A DNA stretch of 20,238 nucleotides from NCBI GenBank assembly GCA_030638325.1, contig DAOWEV010000208.1, positions 1 to 20,238 on the forward strand, read 5' to 3'. Source of the DNA: Bacteroidales bacterium (GTDB lineage Bacteria; Bacteroidota; Bacteroidia; Bacteroidales; JAGOPY01). This document shows, piece after piece, positions 8,024-16,225 of this stretch. The position numbers were made by a program, and so were the translations under genes. A model generated the notes under the pieces. It saw only the letters and a program-made list of their open reading frames with translations, ran no database searches and was not told where the DNA came from. Within the stretch, counting starts at the first letter, position 1. The number at the start of each line of letters is the position of its first letter.

Positions 8024-9427
8024 ATGGGCGGCTTTTTCGGCACTATTTCCAAATCAGATTGCGTTAGCAACCTCTTCTATGGCACCGATTACAATTCACA
8101 CCTCGGAACAAAAAGAGGTGGGATGGCAGTTTTGAATGATAAGGAATTCAAGAGGACTATCCACAACATCGAGAATTCATATTTCAGAACCAAATTTGAA
8201 CCTGATCTTCACAAATTTCATGGCAATAGTGGTATAGGTGTCATCAGTGATACAGAATCCCAGCCCATCCGAATCAATTCACACCTGGGCGAATTTGCCG
8301 TGGTCACAATTAGCAAGATCAATAATATAGAAAAACTCACCAACAGGGCACTCAAACAATACCGGCATTTTTCAGAGACGAGCGACGGGGGCACCAACCC
8401 ATCAGAACTCATCGCTATGTTGATCGATGAGGAGTCCTCTTTCGAGAAGGGGATTCAGAATGTATTCAACAATATAGAAGGGTCCTGTTCATTGCTGCTT
8501 CTTACCAAAAAAGGGATGTATACCGCAAGGGATAAATTGGGAAGGACACCAATTGTCATGGGCAAAAAAGATGGGGCTTTTGCTGTTAGTTCCGAGTCAA
8601 GTGCCTTTTCCAATCTTGGGTTTGAAATTGAAAAACACCTGGGCCCCGGGGAAATCGTATTGATAACAGCAGATGGCTATGAGCAGAAGAGGCCACCCAA
8701 TGACAAGATGCAGATCTGTGCTTTTCTTTGGGTCTATTATGGGTATCCCAGTTCTGAATATGAAAACATCAACGTGGAAGAGTGCCGGTATCGCTGTGGT
8801 GCTGCATTAGCGAGGAACGATGACATTGAAGTCGATTTTGTATCAGGGATCCCGGATTCAGGGATTGCGCATGCAATCGGTTATTCAAACCATAAACAAA
8901 TACCATATAAGCGGGCATATGTGAAATACACACCGACCTGGCCCAGGAGCTTCATGCCGCAAAACCAGGAGATAAGGGACCTGGTAGCCAAGATGAAGCT
9001 AATACCTGTCAGGTCGTTGATAAAAGGAAAAAAAATTGCCTTCTGTGACGATTCCATAGTAAGGGGAACCCAGTTCAAAGACAATGTTGAGATCTTGTTT
9101 GAGTATGGCGCCCGTGAAATACACGTGAGGCCTGCCTGCCCGACACTGATATATCCGTGTGAATTCCTGAACTTTTCAAGATCCCGTTCCACCCTCGACC
9201 TCGCTGGCAGAAAGGCTATCAATGAACTCGAAGGCAAAGACGACAGGCATCTGGACGAATATGCCAGGCCGGGCACCGACCGGTATTATGCCATGATTGA
9301 AAAGATCAGGGAGAAAATCGGAGTAACCTCCCTGAAATACCAGAAACTGGACGATCTGGTGGAAGCCATAGGACTGCCGAAAGAGAAGGTATGTACACAT
9401 TGCTGGGACGGCTCGAGTTACTTCTGA
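8024..9427 (+). CDS. Amidophosphoribosyltransferase (PurF)-like protein lacking the catalytic cysteine
   Basis: 467 residues, close to normal PurF length (~470-500). True PurF makes phosphoribosylamine from PRPP and glutamine, the first committed step of purine synthesis. The N-terminal half has the class II glutaminase fold, but the start reads MGGFFGTISK. Gly stands where active PurF has the Cys nucleophile after Met, and LGTKRGG replaces the usual QHRGQES. The C-terminal half has the PRPP-binding loop (CDDSIVRGT, 341-349). Cysteines at 232, 379, 457 and 460 line up with the four Fe-S ligands of Bacillus-type PurF (known at 236, 382, 437 and 440). From memory, MGGFFG-type homologues are common in Bacteroidota and are annotated as PurF; whether they make phosphoribosylamine from ammonia or do something else is unclear. 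No upstream in-frame start would supply a Cys. No Shine-Dalgarno; an A-rich leader precedes the ATG. Confidence 0.88.
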   Translation: MGGFFGTISKSDCVSNLFYGTDYNSHLGTKRGGMAVLNDKEFKRTIHNIENSYFRTKFEPDLHKFHGNSGIGVISDTESQPIRINSHLGEFAVVTISKINNIEKLTNRALKQYRHFSETSDGGTNPSELIAMLIDEESSFEKGIQNVFNNIEGSCSLLLLTKKGMYTARDKLGRTPIVMGKKDGAFAVSSESSAFSNLGFEIEKHLGPGEIVLITADGYEQKRPPNDKMQICAFLWVYYGYPSSEYENINVEECRYRCGAALARNDDIEVDFVSGIPDSGIAHAIGYSNHKQIPYKRAYVKYTPTWPRSFMPQNQEIRDLVAKMKLIPVRSLIKGKKIAFCDDSIVRGTQFKDNVEILFEYGAREIHVRPACPTLIYPCEFLNFSRSRSTLDLAGRKAINELEGKDDRHLDEYARPGTDRYYAMIEKIREKIGVTSLKYQKLDDLVEAIGLPKEKVCTHCWDGSSYF

Positions 9428-9478
9428 TCCGATAACTTTCGGTTATTCCACTACCAAAGACTGGTGTGATTGTCAATA

Positions 9479-10753
9479 TTAGTGCTTCACAACCTTGATC
9501 GACTCTATTCCTGCATTAGTTCTGAGGACACAGAAATAAATACCGTTTGGCAAATCGGCCGCATCAAATACAGCCTGGTATTGGCCTTTTGGCCGGACTT
9601 CATCAACCAGAGTTGAAACAAGATGTCCATTAACATCAATAATTTCAAGCTTTACCGATGATCTCCAGGCAAGCTGATAAGTTATGGTCACATTATTTGA
9701 GAATGGGTTGGGGAATACACTCACATTTCCTGAAAAAGCTTCATTATTTTCCGATAGTCCTACCTGGGGAATAGTATCTCCCAATGCATAACCGATCCTG
9801 GAATACAGTGTGTCGTTTCTACCGTCATACCACATATAAAAACTTCCATCGTGGAATAATACTTCCGGAAGAAATGCGTAAAAAGAGTCCCATTCTCCAG
9901 GGGCTCCGACATCCAATACATGTTGACCATTGTTACCAACCGTCCAATTAACATAATCGGTGGTATATGCATAACCAATCCTTGCGTGATAATCCTGGTA
10001 GTAGCTGGAATCGTAACCGCTGATAAAGTTGTAAATTGTGTCACCTAATTTAACAAGAGGCCCTCCCAAAATCCGGGATTGATAAAAGGTTCCCGAGTCC
10101 GGTTCCAGCATTGGACTGTTATAGTAATCTTTGACCCAATTAATGCCGTCTTGTGAGGTTGCAAATCCAATCCTGCCCACGTAGTCGGCACCGACCCCGT
10201 CGTACCACATGCGATATACTGTTCCATCGTAATAAACCGAGCCGCCATACACATTATTTTCATCCCAATATCCGGGAGGCCCTTTCTCAAGTACAGGACC
10301 AGAGTGTAGATTCCATGCTATACCATTCAAAGACCAGGCATAACCAATTGAATAATTAGAGAAGTTTGGGGTTGCGATATACCACATTTTAAGTGTATCA
10401 TTAGCACGTAATATTGTTCCTATAGATCTATACCTGTCCCAGGCCCCCGGCCATCCAACGGGTATTACCGGGTGCGGATGGATATTCCAGTTAATTCCAT
10501 CGGTTGACCAGGCATATCCTATCTGGAACATCGCATTTGCATCGGGATAACCTCTAAACCACATTTTAAATGTATCCTGCTCAATAAGTATACTTGGATT
10601 TGAAACATCTTCATACCAGGTACCAGCTGCACCTGTCATGATGGGATTGTCGGGATGCTTTGTCCAGTTTGTCTGGGCATAGGAATTGAGCGTCATAAAA
10701 ATGAGTAACGCCATTCCCGTAAACATGAAACTAACTTGTAATTTTTTTTTCAT
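9479..10753 (-). CDS. T9SS-exported five-bladed beta-propeller protein (GH43/GH32-like fold)
   Basis: 424 residues. Signal peptide 1-26 (MKKKL, hydrophobic core, SYAQ). Residues ~27-340 repeat a blade pattern found in arabinanase/levansucrase-like five-bladed propellers: W-x-D-x-x-V-x-x-P-S-(I/V)-L, then (K/R)MW(F/Y)-x-G, then IGYA-x-S-x-DGI-x-W. Examples are KMWFRGYPD, QIGYAWSTDGINW, YRMWYDGVGAD and RIGFATSQDGINW. I cannot pick out the acidic catalytic triad with confidence, so glycosidase activity is not claimed. Residues 344-424 are a type A T9SS sorting domain (VFPNPFSNNVTI, LPNGIYFCVL, ending IKVVKH). It is convergent with the PurF-like gene (51-bp gap) and downstream of the giant L-domain gene on the same strand. 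The ATG is followed by nine A residues. Its blade pattern recurs in the histidine kinase at the right edge. Confidence 0.88.
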   Translation of the reverse strand: MKKKLQVSFMFTGMALLIFMTLNSYAQTNWTKHPDNPIMTGAAGTWYEDVSNPSILIEQDTFKMWFRGYPDANAMFQIGYAWSTDGINWNIHPHPVIPVGWPGAWDRYRSIGTILRANDTLKMWYIATPNFSNYSIGYAWSLNGIAWNLHSGPVLEKGPPGYWDENNVYGGSVYYDGTVYRMWYDGVGADYVGRIGFATSQDGINWVKDYYNSPMLEPDSGTFYQSRILGGPLVKLGDTIYNFISGYDSSYYQDYHARIGYAYTTDYVNWTVGNNGQHVLDVGAPGEWDSFYAFLPEVLFHDGSFYMWYDGRNDTLYSRIGYALGDTIPQVGLSENNEAFSGNVSVFPNPFSNNVTITYQLAWRSSVKLEIIDVNGHLVSTLVDEVRPKGQYQAVFDAADLPNGIYFCVLRTNAGIESIKVVKH

Positions 10754-10755
10754 AA

Positions 10756-10763
10756 CACCTCCT
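10756..10763 (-). promoter_or_regulatory. Shine-Dalgarno-like AGGAGGTG before the propeller gene
   Basis: AGGAGGTG stands two bases before the ATG; AGGAGG is four bases from it. This is a near-perfect anti-SD match, which is rare in Bacteroidota, where ribosomes usually do not use it, and absent from the other genes here. The spacing is shorter than the E. coli optimum. It supports this start codon. Confidence 0.55.
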
Positions 10764-10847
10764 GTTTTAAATAATTGATAAGAATAAAGCTATCTATTGC
10801 TCATTTGTTACTTCTTCCGCACAGTGCTTATCTCAAATGGGTTTTTC

Positions 10848-10879
10848 TCAATGTCATATTTGAAATCATCTAAACTCTC
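10848..10879. repeat. Left copy of a direct repeat flanking the giant L-domain gene
   Basis: The 32 bp starting TCAATGTCATATTT match 16226-16257 with two mismatches, in the same orientation. This copy lies immediately after the stop codon of the L-domain gene as that gene is read. It continues into a second matching block across the stop codon (10877-10901 against 16327-16351, 20 of 25 identical). Confidence 0.85.
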
Positions 10880-10883
10880 AACC

Positions 10884-13800
10884 CTACTTAACTACTACTA
10901 GCTTCCCAAAATTCGACATTCGGTATTCGGTGTTCGATATTCGATATATATAAATGCCAGAAGGTAATTTTCTAGTGTCAAAGTTAACAACATGTTCCCC
11001 GGCTGGTTTTTGCTCATCCAAAAGGGTGGCTACTTCCCTGCCCTGTAAATCATAAATCTTCAATGTCACCCTTTGAACATCGACAATGCCGAATTGAAAA
11101 TTGACAATTCCATTAGTGGGATTTGGGTAAACTACGCATCTCTCTTCAGGTACTTTCTCCGTGATTCCAAAAGTGCAAGCTTCCACCACTTCTTCCCGGC
11201 TGTTGCAGCCCACAGCATTACTGTCAATAGCCACCCACCCATCAAGACTTACCAGATAATCACAAATACTTTCTACATCACAAGTGGATAAGGAAGGGTT
11301 ATTCTGAATAGATAATTCCTGTATGGTTGCTGCTTCTATGTTATCAATACCTTTTAAACTAACAAGAGTTTCATTGTCGCTTATGAAGATACCTCCTGTT
11401 TCATATTCTCCTCCAACCAAAGTCAGACTTTCCAGGCCGGTTAAATCAATTAAGGCATCATTGTCATGGATCTCTAATCCTCCTCCCCACCAGAACCACC
11501 CTGCGATAGCGGTCAGGTTGTCCAAACCTGTTAAGCTAGCCAATGCATCATTACCGGCAATACGAAGGGACGAACCTATAGTTTCAATTCCTTCAAGGCC
11601 TGAAAGGCTTGTCAGGGCGTCGTTATCTTCAATCGAAATATTCCATGAAAAAGCAATACCGGACAAGCCTGTCAGGTTTGTCAGGGCATGATTTCCCATA
11701 ATTGTAAGTGACCCCCCGATGGCATTCAGATTGTGCAGTCCTGTTAGATTTGTCAGGGAATGGTTTTCTACAATCGTTAGTTCCCCACCTATGGAATCCA
11801 GATTATCCAGTCCTGTTAGATTTGTCAGGGAATGGTTTTCTACAATCGTAAGTGCCCCCCTCAGGGTATCCAGATTGTTCAGACCTGTCAAACTGGTCAG
11901 GGAAGGATTCCCACCCAGAGAATAATTTCCAATCTCGAGTCCCGCCTCTATAGAAGACAGGTTTTCCAGACCGGAAAGGCTTGCCAGGTTATCATTTCCG
12001 GCAATGATAAGATTTCTGTTTATGGATGTCACTTCACTCAAACCATCCAGATCAGTTATATCACTTCCGTTTACATATACACTTCCTTCCAATTCTGTGC
12101 ATCCGGGGTACCAGGACCGGAAGCTGTCAACTTCGGCCTGGCTTGTAAAATAGTAGTCGCCATAGGGCAGACAGGGCATTGTAAATCCACATTCATTTGC
12201 TATTTCGCCGGGGCTGTTGCATCCGGGAGCATTATCATGAATGACTACTTTGCCGGCTGGTCCCGACAAGTAAGCACAAATGCATTGCACAGCGCAGGAT
12301 GACAAAGAGCTGTTACTTGAGATGGTTAAGTTTGAGATGGAGCCGCCATCAACATTTTCCAATGATGTTATATCCGTCAGCGCCTCATTCTTTTCGATGA
12401 TCAGGTCAGCACCAATTGCAATCAGGCTGTCCAGGCCGGTAAGGCTGGTCAAAGATTGGTTACCTGTCACAACCAGGGCTGAGCCGATGGAAGTCACATT
12501 TTCCAGTCCCGCAATACTTGTCAGAGCCAGGTTGTCATCAATGTAAAGATTATTCCCGATGGAAGTCAGTCCTTCCAGTCCTGCTAAACTGGCCAGGGAA
12601 GGGTTGCCATTCGATCCGCCCCCACAATAACCAATTGATAAGTCACCGTTAATGACGGTTACATTTTCAATTCCCATCAAACTGGTCAAAGAATTATTGC
12701 CATAAATATAGAGGTCATAACCGATGGAACTAACATTATCCAACCCGGATAAATCAGTCAGCGATTCGTTATATCCAATAACAAGGCCTCCCTCAATGGA
12801 TGACACATTTTGCAACCCTGTTAAACCAGCCAGGACATCATTGTTATTAATACCCAAGCCTCCCCCGATGGACGTCAAACCCTCCAACCCTGTCAGGCTG
12901 GTTAACGCATCGTTGTCATTTATTGCCACTCCACTTATTGAGTTTAGCTTGATCAAAGCGGCCATATCAACCAGGGAAGCATTGCCGGAAATTTCAACAG
13001 ATCCCCCTATGGAAGTCAAATTTTCAAGCCCGGTTAAGCCGGACAGGGTTTTATTATCAATAATATTCAGGTCTCCCCTGGTTGAGGTCAAATTGCTCAG
13101 GGCCTCTAAACTGGTCAGGGATGGATTACCGTAATAACCACTTAATCCTATATTGAGTGCTCCTACAGAATTCAGGTTCTCAAGGCCTGTCAAACTGGTC
13201 AGGGCTTCATTCTCCAGAATATACAGGTCATCCGCGATGGTTGTCACATTGTTCAGTCCCGTTAAATCAGTCAGCCCGTCATTATCAAAAATCGCATTGT
13301 ATCCGCCTATGAACGTCAATCCCTCCATCCCGGTCAGACTTGTCAGGGCATCATTATCATAGACCATCAGGTTCCCGGCAACAGAAGATAAACCTCCCAG
13401 CCCCACTAAACTGGCCAGGGATGGGTTACCTCCGCCCCCTTCAATATAATCTCCAATTGTTAAATCACCCCCTGTGAAAGTCACATTATCCAATCCCGAT
13501 AAACTGGTCAAGGCACCATTACCATATATTGAAATACCTCCTCCGATGGATGTCAGACTATCCAGTCCGGATAAATTGACCAGGAGATCATTAAATCCAA
13601 TCTCCAGTTGCCCGCCAACGGAAGCCAGATTGACCAATCCTGTCAAACTGGCAAGGACCTCATTTTCATCCAACAAAAGGCTTTTTCCGATGGATGTCAA
13701 ATTTTCAAACCCCGTCAAATTTGTCAGGGCATTATTGCCCGTTATCAAGAGGCTCCCCCAGATCGAGGTCACCTCGATAAATTCACTCAGATCAGTTATA

Positions 13801-16196
13801 TCATCTCCGCTTATCAAAACATCACCTTTCAGTTCTGTACATCCGGGGTAATAAGACTGGAAACTGTCAATTTGCGACTGGCTCGTAAAATAGTAGTTCC
13901 CATAGGGCAGACAAGGCAGGGTAATACCACAGGCGCTGGCTATTTCAACGGGGTTGTTGCAGCCGGGAGCATTATCCCGAACAATGACCGTTCCTCCCGG
14001 GCCGGACAAATAATTGCATATGCCCTCTGCCTCACAAGATGACAAAGCACTGTTATTGAATATGCTTAAGTTATCGATAGATCCCGCTTCCAAATTGTCC
14101 AGGCCTGTCAAACTTGTAAGCTCTTCGTTTTCCTCAATCCAAAGGTCTCCCTCAATGTACGTTAAATTATCCAAGCCCGTTAAATTTGTGAGGGCACTGT
14201 TTCCAAAAAGGCTAAAGTTCCCCCCGATGGTATTCAGATGCTCAAGGCCTGTAAAGCTGGTCAGAGCATCAGCGCCTGAAATACTAAATCCTCCAATTGA
14301 GGCCAGATTCTCCAATCCTGTAAAATCTTTTAGGTTTATGCTGTTTATATTGAGACTCCCCTCAACTGAGCTTAAATTATCCAGCCCAACCAGATCAGTC
14401 AACTCACAAGATGAACCGATTGTAAGATCATCATTTAAATGGGTTATATTATTCAAGCCGTTCAGACTATTTAAGTTTGGAGTATAGTCAATACGCAGGG
14501 ATCCACCGATGGCTACCAACACACTTAATCCATTCAGATTGGTGATATCATCCCCGGTGATGTAAACATCCCCTCCAATTGCAGAGCAATTGGGGTAATT
14601 GATCTGAAAACTGTCGATCTGAACCTGGCTGTCGAAAACTATGCCATCATGCAGACAGGGAATAGAGTCTAAACCACACAACCAACCTACCTCATAAAAA
14701 TCGTTACAGCCACTGGCATTATTAGAGATATTATATGATGCACCGGGAGCAGACAGATAATCACACACACTTTGCACATCGCATATTGATAATGAGTAGT
14801 TGTCGTATATTATTAATTCACTTATAGATGCCGCTGATATATTGTCTATCCCTGCCAGACTGAAAAGCACCAGATTATTAGATATCCAAAGAATCCCTCC
14901 TATGGAAGTCAGGTTGTCCAGTCCTGTTAAACTGGACAGTGCAGCGTTGCTATAAATACTAAGGCCTCCTCCAATGGTAGCCAGGTTGTTCAAACCTGCA
15001 AAGTTGGCCAGGGAAGGATTATCGGATATCTTAAGATATCCTTCAACAGTATTCAGATTACCCAATCCTGATAAATTGGTTAAAGCTTCGTTGTGTTCTA
15101 TTGTCAGGTAATTCCCAATGGAAGAAAGCTTGTCTAAACCTGTTAAGCTTATCAGGGAAGTGTTTCCTGATATCTTAATATATCCTCCTATGGAAGTCAG
15201 GCTGTCTAAACCTGCAAAACTGGCCAGGGCATCATTCTGGTAAATCCTCAGGTAATCCCCTATGGAGGATAGGTTGTCACAACCGGTCAGGCTGGTGAGG
15301 GAATCATTTTGCATTATCATCAGAGACCCCCCAATGGCAGCCAGGTTGTTCAAACCTGTTAGACTGCTAAGGGCAGGGTTTTCATAAAAAGAAAGATTTC
15401 CGCCGATATAACTCAAACTTTCCAGACCTGTCAGAGTTATCAGGCTGTCATTGCCTTGAACCTGCATATGACTCCCTACGTAAGTCAGGCTGTTTAATCC
15501 GGCAACGTTGGCCAGGGAGTCATTTTCGGTTAACAATAGAGATCCCCCGATGGTAGCCAGATTATCCAATCCGGACAGGTTGGTTAAGGCTTCGTTATGT
15601 TCTATTTTCAGGTAGGACCCAACGGAAGAAAGATTGTCCAAACCTGATAAGCTGGTCAGGGAAGTGTTTTTTGATATCTTTACGTACCCTCCTGTGGAAT
15701 CCAGATTGTCCAGGCCGGATAAACCGGTTAGCAATTCGTTTTGATCTATTGTCAGGTATTCACTGATATAAGAAAGCTTGTCTAAGCCTTCCAGGCTCGT
15801 CAGGGAAGCATTTTTGTAAATCATCAGGTTTTTTCCGATCGTTGCCAGATTGCTCAAACCCGATAAACCGGTCAGGGCAGCATTGAAGTATATACGAAGA
15901 CGTCCTCCGATGGAAGTCACATTATCCAATCCTGTCAGGCTTGTAAGAGCCGGGTTGTTAGTTATCCAAAGGTCTCCCTGGAATTCCGTAAGAATATACA
16001 GGGAATCTAAGTTACTGATGTTATCTCCGTCAATTATAACATTCCCTTCTATTTCAGTACAGTTGGGGTTAATAATTTGGAAACTGTCGATTTGAGCCTG
16101 GGAATTAAAAGTAATACCTTCCGGCAGGCAGGGCTGTGACCAGGCTGTTGCCTGGATGAAGATGGAAACAAACAGTAAGATGGTTAATTTTTTCAT
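10884..16196 (-). CDS. Giant T9SS-exported L-domain/leucine-rich beta-solenoid protein, four modules
   Basis: 1770 residues. Signal peptide 1-21 (cleavage near TAWSQ). About 54 repeats of ~24 residues follow the pattern LTSLTGLDNLTSIGG-x-L-x-I-x-x-N-x-x, as in receptor L-domain and leucine-rich beta-solenoids. They fall into four modules starting at C23, C514, C762 and C1342, with about 17, 7, 20 and 10 repeats. Each module opens with a cap (CLPxGxxFxSQxQIDSF, then PxC, then an I/L-x-G-x-V strand). Each closes with a Cys cap (SxCxVxxxCxYL, then NAxGCN, then a final C). The conserved Cys spacing suggests disulfides, fitting export. Residues ~1688-1770 are a type A sorting domain (VYPNPTNGIVNF, LPSGIYIYRIS, ending GKLVVVK). 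Such proteins probably bind ligands or neighbours at the cell surface; no enzyme signature is seen. Most antisense frames here are shadows of the ~72-bp coding period. The gene is flanked by a direct repeat. Confidence 0.93.
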   Translation of the reverse strand: MKKLTILLFVSIFIQATAWSQPCLPEGITFNSQAQIDSFQIINPNCTEIEGNVIIDGDNISNLDSLYILTEFQGDLWITNNPALTSLTGLDNVTSIGGRLRIYFNAALTGLSGLSNLATIGKNLMIYKNASLTSLEGLDKLSYISEYLTIDQNELLTGLSGLDNLDSTGGYVKISKNTSLTSLSGLDNLSSVGSYLKIEHNEALTNLSGLDNLATIGGSLLLTENDSLANVAGLNSLTYVGSHMQVQGNDSLITLTGLESLSYIGGNLSFYENPALSSLTGLNNLAAIGGSLMIMQNDSLTSLTGCDNLSSIGDYLRIYQNDALASFAGLDSLTSIGGYIKISGNTSLISLTGLDKLSSIGNYLTIEHNEALTNLSGLGNLNTVEGYLKISDNPSLANFAGLNNLATIGGGLSIYSNAALSSLTGLDNLTSIGGILWISNNLVLFSLAGIDNISAASISELIIYDNYSLSICDVQSVCDYLSAPGASYNISNNASGCNDFYEVGWLCGLDSIPCLHDGIVFDSQVQIDSFQINYPNCSAIGGDVYITGDDITNLNGLSVLVAIGGSLRIDYTPNLNSLNGLNNITHLNDDLTIGSSCELTDLVGLDNLSSVEGSLNINSINLKDFTGLENLASIGGFSISGADALTSFTGLEHLNTIGGNFSLFGNSALTNLTGLDNLTYIEGDLWIEENEELTSLTGLDNLEAGSIDNLSIFNNSALSSCEAEGICNYLSGPGGTVIVRDNAPGCNNPVEIASACGITLPCLPYGNYYFTSQSQIDSFQSYYPGCTELKGDVLISGDDITDLSEFIEVTSIWGSLLITGNNALTNLTGFENLTSIGKSLLLDENEVLASLTGLVNLASVGGQLEIGFNDLLVNLSGLDSLTSIGGGISIYGNGALTSLSGLDNVTFTGGDLTIGDYIEGGGGNPSLASLVGLGGLSSVAGNLMVYDNDALTSLTGMEGLTFIGGYNAIFDNDGLTDLTGLNNVTTIADDLYILENEALTSLTGLENLNSVGALNIGLSGYYGNPSLTSLEALSNLTSTRGDLNIIDNKTLSGLTGLENLTSIGGSVEISGNASLVDMAALIKLNSISGVAINDNDALTSLTGLEGLTSIGGGLGINNNDVLAGLTGLQNVSSIEGGLVIGYNESLTDLSGLDNVSSIGYDLYIYGNNSLTSLMGIENVTVINGDLSIGYCGGGSNGNPSLASLAGLEGLTSIGNNLYIDDNLALTSIAGLENVTSIGSALVVTGNQSLTSLTGLDSLIAIGADLIIEKNEALTDITSLENVDGGSISNLTISSNSSLSSCAVQCICAYLSGPAGKVVIHDNAPGCNSPGEIANECGFTMPCLPYGDYYFTSQAEVDSFRSWYPGCTELEGSVYVNGSDITDLDGLSEVTSINRNLIIAGNDNLASLSGLENLSSIEAGLEIGNYSLGGNPSLTSLTGLNNLDTLRGALTIVENHSLTNLTGLDNLDSIGGELTIVENHSLTNLTGLHNLNAIGGSLTIMGNHALTNLTGLSGIAFSWNISIEDNDALTSLSGLEGIETIGSSLRIAGNDALASLTGLDNLTAIAGWFWWGGGLEIHDNDALIDLTGLESLTLVGGEYETGGIFISDNETLVSLKGIDNIEAATIQELSIQNNPSLSTCDVESICDYLVSLDGWVAIDSNAVGCNSREEVVEACTFGITEKVPEERCVVYPNPTNGIVNFQFGIVDVQRVTLKIYDLQGREVATLLDEQKPAGEHVVNFDTRKLPSGIYIYRISNTEYRMSNFGKLVVVK
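10911..10945 (-). repeat. Five heptamer repeats (ATTCGRY) inside the sorting-domain codons
   Basis: On the plus strand the units read ATTCGAC, ATTCGGT, ATTCGGT, GTTCGAT, ATTCGAT with exact 7-bp period. They encode the last sorting-domain strand of the L-domain protein (about YRISNTEYRMSN), eight codons before the stop. Confidence 0.9.
11085..11112 (-). repeat. Four heptamer repeats (AATNNNN) at the start of the sorting domain
   Basis: On the plus strand: AATGCCG, AATTGAA, AATTGAC, AATTCCA with 7-bp period. They encode roughly NGIVNFQFGIVD, the first strand of the sorting domain. This is the same place in the domain as the array at 3173-3200 of the unrelated propeller gene. The units are more diverged than at 10911-10945. 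Confidence 0.6.
11736..11849 (-). repeat. Recently duplicated 72-bp repeat unit in the L-domain gene
   Basis: The 42 bp at 11736-11777 are identical to 11808-11849, exactly one 72-bp unit away. They encode the repeated stretch around ENHSLTNLTGL. Other neighbouring units in the gene differ at many positions, so this pair reflects a recent duplication or gene conversion. Confidence 0.85.
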
Positions 16197-16225
16197 AGTA
16201 TGGTTTTTTTAAAAATTTCAAATGT

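Noticed and set aside
9428..9478. Bidirectional terminator between the convergent genes
   Set aside because: Only a 5-bp ATAAC/GTTAT stem without U-tract is seen; too weak to call.
9479..10753. Active glycoside hydrolase
   Set aside because: The fold resembles GH43/GH32 propellers, but I could not identify the catalytic acidic residues, so only the fold is annotated.
11323..14487. Series of plus-strand ORFs with repeated SRPVKLVRASLS-like peptides
   Set aside because: They are antisense shadows of the 72-bp coding repeats of the L-domain gene; they lack starts with signals and break wherever the real frame's repeat register shifts.
10950..16080. CRISPR-like regular periodicity (~72 bp)
   Set aside because: The period is coding (24 residues), the units diverge gradually, there are no unique spacers and no cas genes.
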